64,000 bases of DNA from a candidate division KSB1 bacterium (lineage in GTDB: Bacteria; Zhuqueibacterota; Zhuqueibacteria; Thermofontimicrobiales; Thermofontimicrobiaceae). The DNA lies in the NCBI GenBank assembly GCA_034506395.1, contig JAPDPQ010000011.1, forward strand, positions 1-64,000. The letters are read 5' to 3'. The first letter of the stretch is position 1, and the number at the start of each line of letters is the position of its first letter. Shown in pieces: positions 56,170 to 64,000 of this stretch. The translations under genes and the position numbers were made by a program. Below the pieces are notes generated by a model. It was not told the origin of the DNA. It was given only the letters and a program-made list of their open reading frames with translations, and searched no databases.

Positions 56170-56305
56170 AAATGCCATTTGGCTGAAAATCATGTTCGTC
56201 CCCCATCCCATAATACATCCACCCGATTCATTATAAATTGATCACCACGAAGCTAACGCTTGTCTGAGGCTTCATAAACGAAACAGGTTTTACATTTGGA
56301 ACTGG

Positions 56306-56339
56306 TCAGGAGCGGACGATCAATCCTTACCGCTCCTGA
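56306..56339 (+). terminator. Hairpin after the KamA gene
   Basis: A perfect 10-bp stem TCAGGAGCGG / CCGCTCCTGA with a 14-nt loop, about 140 nt after the stop codon. The following bases are only moderately T-rich. Confidence 0.6.
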
Positions 56340-56461
56340 TCCAGCCAATTAATTTATTGATAAAATCCATTATTCATTTGCAATTTTGCTCTCACTTGGA
56401 TATATTTGATCTCAGAAATTGAATTTTTCATTTGATCAAGCAACCTTTGCACGGACATCTT

Positions 56462-56842
56462 ATGAGATTTTGTAAAGCCAGATTTCTTTTTTTATTGAAA
56501 AAATGCGCGATTTTTTTGTTGGTACTGACCGCTTTCGTAAATTGCGATGCAAAAAAAACGCAGCAAGATTTGCGGAGCGTTGCTGCGTTGAGAAAGACAT
56601 TAAACCAAAACACTCACTCAAGACCAACTCCCTCCAGACAAAGCGATCCAGAGCAAGCCCGACAGATCGCCCTAAGGGTGGAGCGGCATGTTCTGAAGAA
56701 TGGTGAAACGCTTCAAGACTTAGCCATACAATATAAAACGGATCAGATCAGTATCTTGAAGGCAAATGGGATTGAAAATTGGGATCAAGTTCAACCTGGG
56801 CAAACAATTCTCATTCCAATCAACGAACCGCTCACAGAGTGA
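56462..56842 (+). CDS. LysM lipoprotein
   Basis: 126 residues from ATG 56462; an upstream TTG at 56432 is in frame. The signal sequence ends in AFVNC, a likely lipobox. A flexible polar linker rich in Asn/Ser/Pro/Gln follows. Residues about 75-122 are a LysM domain (RHVLKNGETLQDLAIQYKTD and QVQPGQTILIPI), which binds peptidoglycan. It is probably an outer-membrane-anchored wall-binding protein. It stands alone. Confidence 0.8.
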   Translation: MRFCKARFLFLLKKCAIFLLVLTAFVNCDAKKTQQDLRSVAALRKTLNQNTHSRPTPSRQSDPEQARQIALRVERHVLKNGETLQDLAIQYKTDQISILKANGIENWDQVQPGQTILIPINEPLTE

Positions 56843-56914
56843 TGTCATTTTTATCCTAATCAGTGCCTATTGAGATCTGAACCTTATTGGTTCATCATGC
56901 GATGTAAATTCAGC

Positions 56915-57670
56915 TTAAAAAATGTTCAATAATTTCATCGCCATGAGAAACATCGCAATTAAGAGGACGATTCGAATCACCCGTTCGCCCTTCTTAACAG
57001 AAACCTTTGCAGACCACCAGCCTCCAATGGCATTGCCAGCCGATAGGACAATCGCATAGCCCCATTTTACATTGTTTGTGATAATAAAAACGATGATGGC
57101 TGGCAAAGTGAACATGAAAACGATAAATACCTTATGCATATTGACTCTGACCAGATCAAGATGCATAAGATGGAGCAATGCCGCCATGATCAAAAAGCCA
57201 ACCCCTGCTTGTATAAATCCTCCATAAAAACCAATCGCTAACATAACAGAGTAAAATAGCCAGGGATTAAAAAGATCTTTTCCTGAATTATTATCTGAAT
57301 TTCTCGTGAATCGCGGGAAAAAAAGTGTGATCATAATTCCAATGATAACGATCCCCAGGATTTTTTGAAATAGTTCATTGCTGATCTTCACAGCGGCAAT
57401 CGCACCGAGGATCCCCCCAGGTAATGTCCAAAGAGATAATTTGATACTTAGCTTGAATTGCGAATATTTCGCTTGTTTGAATGAAACCACCGCTGCAATA
57501 TTTTGAACGAAAACCGCGATTCGATTAGTGCCATTGGCTAATGCGCTATCTAGTCCTAAAAATATCAGAAACGGAAGCGTTATTGTCGATCCCCCACCTG
57601 CCATGATGTTGATAAATCCAGCGACGACCCCAGCGCTGAATAAGCCCACAAGTTTCAGAATTTCGGCCAT
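56915..57670 (-). CDS. TauE/SafE-family sulfite/organosulfonate exporter-like protein
   Basis: 251 residues with seven to eight hydrophobic helices. The two internal repeats of the family are visible: GVVAGFINIMAGGGSTITLPFLIFLG near the start and GFYGGFIQAGVGFLIMAALLHLMHLDLVR near the middle (Gly-rich G-x-x-x-G-x-G-G-G). The family exports sulfite, sulfoacetate or other small anions. The substrate cannot be read from the sequence. Confidence 0.9.
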   Translation of the reverse strand: MAEILKLVGLFSAGVVAGFINIMAGGGSTITLPFLIFLGLDSALANGTNRIAVFVQNIAAVVSFKQAKYSQFKLSIKLSLWTLPGGILGAIAAVKISNELFQKILGIVIIGIMITLFFPRFTRNSDNNSGKDLFNPWLFYSVMLAIGFYGGFIQAGVGFLIMAALLHLMHLDLVRVNMHKVFIVFMFTLPAIIVFIITNNVKWGYAIVLSAGNAIGGWWSAKVSVKKGERVIRIVLLIAMFLMAMKLLNIF

Positions 57671-58317
57671 AAAATAAGAAGTTACCTCTCAAGAATCTAA
57701 ATTTGAAAACATTTTTCAGGGATAATATGAATTATTTGATAAAAATTCAATCAAAATTTTTCAATCGGTTGAGCACATGAAGCGACTATTATTATAAATT
57801 ATAATTTTTAAATCCCATGATCGAATGAAAAAATAGATATGTCTCAATCATTTTTGATAGCTTCGGATTTCATATTACGTGGGAAAAGGAGCCGCACATC
57901 TATCTCATGCGATTTGAGGAGCTATTGATAAAATTTAAATGCTAATCACATAAGAACAATTCATCACAATAGGATGGATATTAACAGGGGAAACGAGCTT
58001 TGAAATGGTTAGATTCCTCACTTTTCTATCAAAATTAGAAAGACCTATTTTTGCTTCGAGCATAAAGTGTGGATTATTGACTTAAGGGATTGAAAAGCTG
58101 CTTTTCAGGTTTTAGGGATCCACTGCCAGAATATCGACGAAAAAGCAGCCCTCCGCCCTTCAGAAACTTGACGCCTGAAAATCTTTTTGGTCTTTCCAAT
58201 ATTAGGTCAATAAACGCGTTAGCTGCTAGCAAAGAAAATCAGCATTTCTGAATTCCATCAACTGAGCGATGCTCATTATTATTCCAGAGCCGATGCCAAA
58301 TGTTATGAAATGAAAAT
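57671..58317. other. 647-bp AT-rich gap
   Basis: No gene-like frame. A short palindrome GAAAAGCTGCTTTTC (about 58094-58108) and a matching GAAAAAGCAGC about 30 bp later (about 58138) could form alternative hairpins. Nothing else was recognised. Confidence 0.4.
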
Positions 58318-58746
58318 TTATTTATTCTCAAGTGTCTCTGATCTCGATAACTTCTCGCTAATTAGATTATATAGCTCAATTAATTCATTTCCAACTTCAT
58401 TTGATGTAGATCCCTCTATTCGTCGCATTATTTGTTCCTTCGAAATACCGATTTGGTTGGCTATCAGCCGCGCCTGCTGCCAGGTGGGCAACCAGACCAG
58501 TTGCTCGGCAATATTTTCGACGGTTTCAAATCGTTTTAAAAAATGACCAAGATTCAAAATAAAATAGATGCGATTGGGAAACGGTGACGAAACCTCGATC
58601 AGCCGTTTCTCATCCCACACAAAACAACCGACATGCGGCTGCCATTTCAGTCCCCTTTCTTTCATCTCTTTAGCCGCCAGACAAACCTCTTCCGTAAATG
58701 GAATTGGCGCCAGATCGGTTTCAGGATTGAACGGAGTGGATTTCAT
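58318..58746 (-). CDS. Conserved hypothetical protein
   Basis: 142 residues from ATG 58746, which has AGGAG about 9 nt upstream; the frame extends to 58830 without a ribosome site. No signal peptide. The sequence (PETDLAPIPFTEEVCLAAKEM; WQPHVGCFVWDEKRLIEVSS; FPNRIYFILNLGHFLKRF; WLPTWQQARLIANQIGI) looks like one compact alpha/beta domain. I recognise no family. The gene is flanked by the repeat cluster at 58829-59058. Confidence 0.65.
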   Translation of the reverse strand: MKSTPFNPETDLAPIPFTEEVCLAAKEMKERGLKWQPHVGCFVWDEKRLIEVSSPFPNRIYFILNLGHFLKRFETVENIAEQLVWLPTWQQARLIANQIGISKEQIMRRIEGSTSNEVGNELIELYNLISEKLSRSETLENK

Positions 58747-58828
58747 GTCATTTTCTCCTGAATTATCGACTTTAGATTGCACAGTAGATATCATATCAAT
58801 ATTTCTTTGGCGAATTTCCAAAAGCATC

Positions 58829-58901
58829 ATGTCATTCCTGCGTATGCAGGAATCCCCCTTGCGAAATGGGGTGGGGTGCCTGCATTCGCAGGCATGACAA
58901 A
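58829..58901. repeat. Palindromic intergenic repeat (TGTCATTCCTGCG type)
   Basis: TGTCATTCCTGCGTATGCAG at one end and CTGCATTCGCAGGCATGACA at the other form an imperfect inverted repeat of about 20 bp each; each arm is itself a small palindrome. Related fragments lie at 59988-60012 and inside MITE A. Confidence 0.6.
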
Positions 58902-58910
58902 GTATCTAAT

Positions 58911-59058
58911 TAGTGTTTGAACGAAAACTCTAGTTTTCTCATTCCGATCCGCCAACTGGTGGAGAGGAATCTGGGTAATGCTCTAATTTATTGGGATATC
59001 CAGATTCCCCGCCTCCGATCGGAATGACAAATTTTACTGGTTTCCGTTCAGGCACCAA
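58911..59058. mobile_element. MITE-like element B, copy 2
   Basis: 148 bp with ends TAGTGTTTGAACGAAAAC and the reverse of TTGGTGCCTGAACGGAAAC, matching the ends of 19198-19358. The core (CATTCCGATC...GATCGGAATG inverted repeat) is unrelated to the core of copy 1 apart from being palindromic. Confidence 0.68.
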
Positions 59059-59211
59059 TTACAAAACCATCTCCCCCATCTTAGGCTTAAATTCTTATAG
59101 CTCGATCATAATCTTCAATATCCGATTTCAAATATCCAATAACGAGTTTAATTCTCGTTACTAATTTTCCTCACAAACCACCAACCATTCTCTATAACAG
59201 GGATCAACTTT

Positions 59212-59922
59212 CTAAAATAACCTCACCGAAGACATGCCTCCATCGACATGCAGCACCTGCCCTGTGATCCAGCTTGACTCATCGCTTAATAAGAAGCAAG
59301 CCAGGTTGGCGATGTCCTCTGGCTGACCGAACCTTTTTAATGGATGGCGTTCAGCCGCTGCTTGTTGCTTTTCCTCACTGCCTAACAGACGAGCTGCCAG
59401 CGGTGTATCGGTGAGCGAAGGAGCGATGCAATTCACCCGAATTTTCGGCGCCAATTCTGCGGCCAGCGAACGGGTCAAGCCCTCCACTGCCCCTTTGGCG
59501 CTGGCGATCGAGGCATGATACGACATGCCTGTCTGTACCGCCACGGTGCTGAACAATACGATTGATGCAGTCTGCTCAACTTTTTTCATGCGATTCAATG
59601 TCCCTTGAATGGTCTTCACCGCACCCAGCGCATTGATCTTAAAATCAGTTAAAAAATCTTCTTCTTTCAATTGTCGAAACGGTCGAAGGTTGATAGTGCC
59701 TGGGCAATAAACAACTCCGTTCAGCACCTCTGGGAGTTGATCTTCAGGTAATTGATCATTCAAAACGTCGAATTTAAAATGGTGAATATTTTTGATAACT
59801 GGAATTTTATCAGCGGTTCGAGAGCCAACATAAACCTCATGCCCCTGCTCAGCCAATTTTTGAGTGATAGCCAGCCCGATCCCCGAGCTGCCGCCAATGA
59901 TCAAATAATGTTTCTGATTCAA
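59212..59922 (-). CDS. SDR-family oxidoreductase lacking the usual catalytic tyrosine
   Basis: 236 residues. TTG 59922 is preferred because GGAGG sits 7 nt upstream; a TTG at 59946 has none. The NAD(P) site IIGGSSGIGLAI and VYCPG (for NNAG) are present, as are the helix-dimer segment KGAVEGLTRSLAAELAP and the lid IAPSLTDTPLAARLL. In the active site the YxxxK motif reads SIASAK: the Lys is kept but the Tyr position is Ile, with Tyr-His seven and six residues before the Lys. A group of SDRs shares this change, so it may be a divergent reductase or a non-classical catalyst. Confidence 0.85.
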   Translation of the reverse strand: MNQKHYLIIGGSSGIGLAITQKLAEQGHEVYVGSRTADKIPVIKNIHHFKFDVLNDQLPEDQLPEVLNGVVYCPGTINLRPFRQLKEEDFLTDFKINALGAVKTIQGTLNRMKKVEQTASIVLFSTVAVQTGMSYHASIASAKGAVEGLTRSLAAELAPKIRVNCIAPSLTDTPLAARLLGSEEKQQAAAERHPLKRFGQPEDIANLACFLLSDESSWITGQVLHVDGGMSSVRLF

Positions 59923-60133
59923 TCCAATTCCTCCAAAAAATTTCAAATGATTTATTTCATCAAAATTAAACTACTTGCAATTGCCGCTGTCATGCCTGTG
60001 AATGCAGGCATCTTTAATTTTGCCACCTAAACGGAACAACAGACCCTGCCTCGATTTAAGTGACAGACAATTTTCACATCATAATCATATTGCCAAAATA
60101 TATTGCAAAAATTGAGTCATAAGCTCATCTCTT

Positions 60134-61102
60134 TTACAGGAATGACCGAGAGACCTCATCCAATTTCATCAAATCTTCCTGATCGAGCTGGAAGTGCAGC
60201 ACGCTCGCATTCTCCTGTGCCTGTTTCACTTTGGTCGCACCTGGAATGGCCACCACCGTGTCGCCATGAAACTGGATCAACCAGCGCAGCGCCACCTGGG
60301 ATGCAGTAGCGTTATGTTTGCTAGCGATTCGTTTCAATTCCTCGATCACAGGCGCTGTTTTTGCCAGTCCTCGTTTTTGAAACTCGGGTCGAAATCGCCG
60401 CCAACCTTTGCTCGCTTTGATCAGGTCGGGGTTCTCGTGAAATTTGCCAGATAAAATTCCCTGCGCCAGCGGCGAATAGGCGATAATGGTGATGCCCAGT
60501 TCCCTCGCCGTCTCCAGCACGCCGTTCGATTCGATGCGCCGATTCAACAAATTGTACTCCATTTGATTGGAGACCAGTGGAATATTTTGCTGAGCCAGAT
60601 ATTCGTAGCTTTTGCGCATGGCCTTGGCGGAGAAATTGCTCACTCCGATGGTGCGAATTTTTCCTTCCCGTACCAACTGCGCCATGGCATCAAGTTGTTT
60701 GTGCAACGAAGAAAACGAGCCATACTGCGCATGAATTTGATGCAGGTCGATGTGAAATCCATTCAGATTTTTCAACCGATCATCAATGGTTCGAATGATT
60801 GAGCGAGCCGTGCGAAAAACAGGCATCCACTTCGTCGCAATCACCACATCACCATCGGCTTTGCCTAGCGCCTTCAACGCACGAGCCAGCGCCGCCTCAC
60901 TGCTGCCCCAGCCATACGCCTCAGCCGTGTCGAACCAGGTGATACCCCCTTCCAACGTCGCCCGCACAATATCGATCATGGTCTGCTCCTCAACAGCACC
61001 CCAATATTTGCCCGCAAAACCCTTGCCTTCAGAAAATTGCCAGCACCCCAGACCAATGGGCGTAATTTTTATATTTGACTTCCCAAGTGCTACCAAGCTC
61101 AT
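60134..61102 (-). CDS. Aldo/keto reductase
   Basis: 322 residues from ATG 61102, chosen for GGGAGAA 8 nt upstream; the frame extends 24 codons further without support. It is a TIM barrel of AKR type: catalytic Asp and Tyr in FDTAEAYGWGSSE, Lys in VVIATKW, His in DLHQIHAQYGSF (the YgdS/AKR13-like variant with Q-x-H), and the NADP-binding tail VAIPGATKVKQAQEN. It reduces aldehydes or ketones with NADPH, substrate unknown. The gene is monocistronic, between repeat elements. Confidence 0.9.
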   Translation of the reverse strand: MSLVALGKSNIKITPIGLGCWQFSEGKGFAGKYWGAVEEQTMIDIVRATLEGGITWFDTAEAYGWGSSEAALARALKALGKADGDVVIATKWMPVFRTARSIIRTIDDRLKNLNGFHIDLHQIHAQYGSFSSLHKQLDAMAQLVREGKIRTIGVSNFSAKAMRKSYEYLAQQNIPLVSNQMEYNLLNRRIESNGVLETARELGITIIAYSPLAQGILSGKFHENPDLIKASKGWRRFRPEFQKRGLAKTAPVIEELKRIASKHNATASQVALRWLIQFHGDTVVAIPGATKVKQAQENASVLHFQLDQEDLMKLDEVSRSFL

Positions 61103-61179
61103 ATTTATTTTCTCCCATTTTTTCACAATGTACAAGTGTTTCAAGATTATGTTAAAATTGTTATCATAGTCCATCTTTT

Positions 61180-61281
61180 TGTCATTTCGAAGCGAAGCGA
61201 GAAATCTGAAAACTCCAAGCCTTGCGAAATTCGCACGAGTTTATAGGGAAAGATTCCTCCCTTCGGTCGGAATGACAAATT
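61180..61281. repeat. Palindromic intergenic repeat (TTGTCATTTCGAAGCGAAG type)
   Basis: TTTGTCATTTCGAAGCGAAG...CTTCGGTCGGAATGACAAA: the ends are inverted copies of about 19 bp around TTGTCATT. It is the same general kind as the cores of MITE B. Confidence 0.6.
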
Positions 61282-61368
61282 GTTCGAGATGAGGATAAGC
61301 AAATACAAGTTATTTTAAGAACAACCAAACAATAATACTTTGGAATGATGCTATTGAAGAATTCCACC

Positions 61369-61421
61369 ATTCCATTACTCCATTACTCCCCTACTCCATT
61401 ACTCCATCACTCCCCTACCCC
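61369..61421 (-). repeat. Octamer array overlapping the end of the hydrolase gene
   Basis: Six to seven degenerate units around GGAGTAAT / GGAGTAGG on the minus strand. The array includes the last codons (WGRGVME) and the TAA stop of the hydrolase. Confidence 0.72.
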
Positions 61422-62259
61422 ATTTTTCCTTCCCAAAAATCTTCTCGTAAAATCCAGCTAACGCCGCCTTATATTCCTCCTTCTGAGGCAGGTTATTATG
61501 CCCGCCATCAGCGATGATCTTCAACTGCTTATCGCTCGATTTCGCTATCTGGAACAATTTTTCCGCCATTCCAGAGGGGGTAATCTGATCGTTCCCGCCT
61601 GCCAGGATCAGCAGCGGCGTTTCAATAGTAGCGAGACGCTTCACATTGCTATTTTCCAGCAGCGCAGGCTCGATTTCGAATCTTACCAAAGGCTTTAGAA
61701 ACCACGGCACCAGCCTGCTTGTCCAATCTTTCGCATCGGTTACAGGGCATTCCAGCACCAATCCCGCCGCTGGTCGTTCATTGGCAACGAATGCAGCAAT
61801 GAACGATCCCAGCGAATGGCCGTGGATAATTAAATTTTCGGGCATAATCTTTTTCTCCCGAGCCAAAAAATCATACGCTGCTAACCCATCCATTTTTAGA
61901 CCCGTCACACTCGGGATACCATCATTCTGCCCATAACCCCGATAATCGAACACCAATAAATTCACGTTTTGATCGATTATGGCCCTAATAATATGAAATG
62001 ATGTCACCATCACAAACCCATTGCCGCCAAAGTATAGCACCATCCCCTTAGCCTTGGGATTTTGAATGAACCAGCCGCTTAAACTCAAACTGTCAGCGGT
62101 TGGGATCTTAATCTCTTCCAATTCAAAGCGACTGCCCTTGAAATATTCAGGGCTGATCGTCCGCTTCACATCAAATGCTTCTTTTTCCGTCAATTTGATG
62201 GTAGTGCAAGAACCGAACAGCAAAAATAAGATAACGACAGCTAATAATTTTTTGCTCAT
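61399..62259 (-). CDS. Alpha/beta hydrolase lipoprotein
   Basis: 286 residues. The signal sequence ends in LFGSC (Cys18), a likely lipobox. The fold is a standard alpha/beta hydrolase: VLYFGGNGFV, LLVFDYRGYGQNDG, the nucleophile elbow IIHGHSLGSF (Ser near 146), acid region LLILAGGNDQITP and catalytic His in DGGHNNLP. It is similar to YqkD/BEM46-like esterases. The C-terminal tail WGRGVME is encoded by an octamer repeat, so the original end has been replaced. Single gene. Confidence 0.85.
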   Translation of the reverse strand: MSKKLLAVVILFLLFGSCTTIKLTEKEAFDVKRTISPEYFKGSRFELEEIKIPTADSLSLSGWFIQNPKAKGMVLYFGGNGFVMVTSFHIIRAIIDQNVNLLVFDYRGYGQNDGIPSVTGLKMDGLAAYDFLAREKKIMPENLIIHGHSLGSFIAAFVANERPAAGLVLECPVTDAKDWTSRLVPWFLKPLVRFEIEPALLENSNVKRLATIETPLLILAGGNDQITPSGMAEKLFQIAKSSDKQLKIIADGGHNNLPQKEEYKAALAGFYEKIFGKEKWGRGVME

Positions 62260-62536
62260 TTATAGATCCTTTGTTTTGATGAACCCTCACGGTTGAAAAA
62301 TTGAAAGTTCGTTCATTATAAGCATTTCAGATGAAAGACACTTAAAATGAACTTAAGGCTTTCAGCTACTACAATTAAGATGCCGCAACCTATAATTGGA
62401 TTCGCCCAATTCGCTCATTTTATCAACCGATATCTTCTGTCAATAATGACACAAGCAAACAATATATTTTAGAAAATTTTTTCTTTGCTTTACCATCACA
62501 TATTTGTCATATTAGCACCAGAATGAAGAAAAAAAC
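62260..62536. other. Intergenic region
   Basis: AT-rich, no toxin gene upstream of the antitoxin-like gene on the right, and no clear promoter. Confidence 0.4.
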
Positions 62537-62824
62537 ATGACTCACGATGAATTAAAAAGAACAGCATTGAATAGATCAAGCGTTAAAGCTCAATACGAAG
62601 CGCTTGAGCCTGAATTTACCCTGCTAAAAGCTCTGCTTTCAGCTCGAAAAGAAGCAGGTTTGACTCAGGCAGAGATTGCCGAGCGTATTAGCACGAAACC
62701 TCCTGCCATCGCTCGTCTGGAGTCTTCCCTGACCAGTGGCAAAGATTCGCCCTCGTTAGCTACTTTAAAGAAATATGTGGAGGTATTGGGCTATCGGTTG
62801 GAAATCAGGCTTGTTCAGAATTGA
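62537..62824 (+). CDS. HigA-like XRE-family antitoxin, orphan
   Basis: 95 residues. The helix-turn-helix lies at about 45-70 (AGLTQAEIAERISTKPPAIARLES). The N-terminus with SSVKAQYEALEPEFTLLKALLSA and the end EVLGYRLEIRLV match HigA2-type antitoxins. In that group the HigB toxin gene is normally directly upstream. Here the 277 bp before it hold no such frame, so the gene is an orphan. It may still repress its own promoter. Confidence 0.82.
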   Translation: MTHDELKRTALNRSSVKAQYEALEPEFTLLKALLSARKEAGLTQAEIAERISTKPPAIARLESSLTSGKDSPSLATLKKYVEVLGYRLEIRLVQN

Positions 62825-63009
62825 ACTCAATCAAAGATAATGCTGATTCATTTGGAAATTGATCATTGACTATTGAAATTTGTTTGTATTTTGAGCATTT
62901 ATTATTTGTAATTTCCCTGGCGCCTTTGCGCCTCAGCGGTGAAAAAAATCATTCCGATTTCACAACAATTTTAAAAATGCCTTAACACATAAAAAAAAAA
63001 TGGTGCTAT
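62825..63009. other. Intergenic region, nothing recognised
   Basis: It contains a stretch like GGCGCCTTTGCGCCTCAGCGGTGAAAAAA near 62920, similar to TTTGCGTCTTTGCCCTTTGCGGTTCAAAAAA near 63580, a short scattered intergenic motif. Confidence 0.4.
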
Positions 63010-63248
63010 ATTATTAGCAACATACGATAATAAACCTCATTTTGCCGCAGGTTGCACGGCGTCTGGCATTGGTATGATGACTGAATAAACTCGCTTTACT
63101 GTTTCTCATTGATTTTTTAGCTTGCGCAAAATAAGTGCAGCGTTTCGCTGGAGATGCGGGGCATACAGGTTGGATTAGTCGCCAAAAAGAAAAGTGGGGG
63201 AAACGCATTGGCTAGATAAATTCATATAATCGCTTCATACTCACCCAT
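63010..63248 (-). pseudogene. Broken RelE/HigB-type toxin remnant
   Basis: An ATG overlaps the stop of the upstream antitoxin-like gene by 8 nt (ATGGGTGA). The frame begins MGEYEAII, a typical start for RelE-type toxins, but meets a stop after 8 codons. It then continues IYLANAFPPLFFLATNP before further stops. The rest is unreadable, so the toxin is dead. Confidence 0.4.
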
Positions 63249-63477
63249 TCCAGACTTCTTCCTCAGAGTATAATTCTATTTTACCTGCTTTTTTTCTTAG
63301 AAGGATCTCCTCCATATCCTGGTAAAGGGGCATTTCAGGCTCAAGATGAAAAATGTTGCCTTTTTCTTCGATCACTCGCTCGAGTTCTTCCCGAACGACT
63401 CTCCGCAACAGCGGTTCTAATTTATCGATCATTTCATCGATGGGAATGGTTAAATTATTTTCAGCTACTGTACTCAT
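63241..63477 (-). CDS. Antitoxin-like small protein
   Basis: 78 residues. The ATG at 63477 is chosen because CAGG is 8 nt upstream; a GTG 3 codons earlier is in frame. The sequence (TVAENNLTIPIDEMIDKLEP, LRRVVREELERVIEEKGNIF, LLRKKAGKIELYSEEEVW) has the acidic, helical character and the C-terminal SxEEVW seen in many RelB-type antitoxins of toxin-antitoxin pairs. A broken toxin frame overlaps its end. It is therefore an antitoxin without an active toxin here. Confidence 0.7.
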   Translation of the reverse strand: MSTVAENNLTIPIDEMIDKLEPLLRRVVREELERVIEEKGNIFHLEPEMPLYQDMEEILLRKKAGKIELYSEEEVWNG

Positions 63478-63616
63478 ATTTAGCACCTGTCGTTTTTTAA
63501 GATTAACGATGAGTCATTTTCGAGACTTTCTATGATTAAATATAACATATTTGAACCAATAAATCAATAAATATTTCCTTTGCGTCTTTGCCCTTTGCGG
63601 TTCAAAAAAATCCAAC

Positions 63617-64000
63617 CTATATCTCCAAACTCACCCCCACCGACGGCAAAATCCCAATATCGCTGCTGGTTCTGATTCGGTTCTCCCAGAAATCGTAGGA
63701 CGGACGCTGCGGGATTTTGTAGTTGTAGATATTTTGAATATCGAGATAAACGATCAAGGTCCAGTTGCGGAAGTTGAAATAGCGATCGACTCGAAGATCC
63801 AGGTGATGGCCTGGTCTCAATCGGGCGGATAAATATTCATCAGGCAGATTCACGATCGAACCTGGGTTGCCTGGATTTTCAGTGGGACGGTAGATGGGCG
63901 TGTAGGGCACGCCTGTGTAATAGCGGAACTTGGTTGCCACTTCCCATTTGGAGTTGAAAATATAGCCGCCCGATAGATTGAGAATCACCCGCTGGTCATA
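63617..64000 (-). CDS. TonB-dependent receptor, C-terminal fragment (5' end outside window)
   Basis: 128 codons to the right edge; the start lies beyond it. The sequence shows alternating strands of a large barrel: NLSGGYIFNSKWEVATKFRY, YTPIYRP, YLSARLRPGHHLDLRVDRYF, NWTLIVYLDIQNIYNYKIP, ending GVSLEI. The combination of -LRVDRYFNF- and -YLDIQNIYN- is typical of the last strands of TonB-dependent/SusC-like receptors. The substrate is unknown. Confidence 0.85.
   Translation of the reverse strand, partial: YDQRVILNLSGGYIFNSKWEVATKFRYYTGVPYTPIYRPTENPGNPGSIVNLPDEYLSARLRPGHHLDLRVDRYFNFRNWTLIVYLDIQNIYNYKIPQRPSYDFWENRIRTSSDIGILPSVGVSLEI

Noticed and set aside
1-64000. tRNA, rRNA or known riboswitch
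   Set aside because: No cloverleaf T-loop signature in a suitable context, no rRNA-like conserved stretch and no recognised aptamer was seen by eye; a covariance-model scan would be decisive.

Overview
The window looks like a chromosomal segment from a Gram-negative, anaerobically respiring bacterium of the FCB group, most like candidate phylum KSB1 or Calditrichota. This is inferred from family content, not from a marker gene. Supporting signs are two large secreted proteins ending in a YPNPFN-type C-terminal sorting domain (type IX secretion style), TraF/PorV-like and TonB-dependent outer-membrane barrels, several lipoproteins, and sparse coding with many intergenic repeats. No rRNA or tRNA gene was seen.

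Region by region. 1-2.2 kb: a quinol-type nitric oxide reductase (norZ), cut by the left edge. 2.6-13.2 kb: a small membrane protein, a 2351-residue secreted propeller protein and two outer-membrane barrels. 13.4-20.7 kb: an Rrf2 regulator with a clear promoter and operator, a paralogue of the small membrane protein coupled to a GH127-like glycosidase, a barrel, a lipoprotein, a DUF1858/DUF2249 protein and a DUF438-hemerythrin-PAS protein. 20.9-22.8 kb: a decayed type III CRISPR-Cas locus. 22.9-28.9 kb: an iron-sulfur protein, an HAO-like octaheme cytochrome, a NapH/NosR-like ferredoxin membrane protein and an NAD isocitrate dehydrogenase. 30-44.5 kb: a TIGR03546/TIGR03545-type pair, MurJ, a glycosidase-like protein, a secreted M14 carboxypeptidase, a lipoprotein, and MarR with a fused flavin/iron-sulfur 2-hydroxyacid oxidoreductase. 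44.8-51.1 kb: RNase HIII, Pth, a TtcA-like enzyme, a TPR protein and a PDZ protein. 51.4-56.2 kb: DUF456, then a tightly coupled operon of two ATP-grasp ligases, a GNAT and a KamA-family radical SAM enzyme behind a sigma-54-like promoter. 56.4-64 kb: LysM lipoprotein, TauE/SafE, SDR, aldo/keto reductase, hydrolase, toxin-antitoxin remnants and the end of a TonB receptor.

How the parts fit. Four near-identical 14-bp palindromes, TTGAC-WAAA-GTCAA, lie upstream of norZ, the hemerythrin gene, the iron-sulfur gene and a decayed gene. In each case a -10-like hexamer sits where an FNR/NnrR-type activator bound at -41.5 would need it on the minus strand. With an NsrR-like Rrf2 regulator, a split RIC/ScdA-like pair, an HAO-like cytochrome and a quinol-ferredoxin module, this suggests a dispersed nitric-oxide/anaerobic-respiration regulon. 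The best candidate for an undescribed system is the ATP-grasp/ATP-grasp/GNAT/KamA operon. Intergenic space carries two families of short inverted-repeat (MITE-like) elements and degenerate octamer arrays that begin at stop codons.
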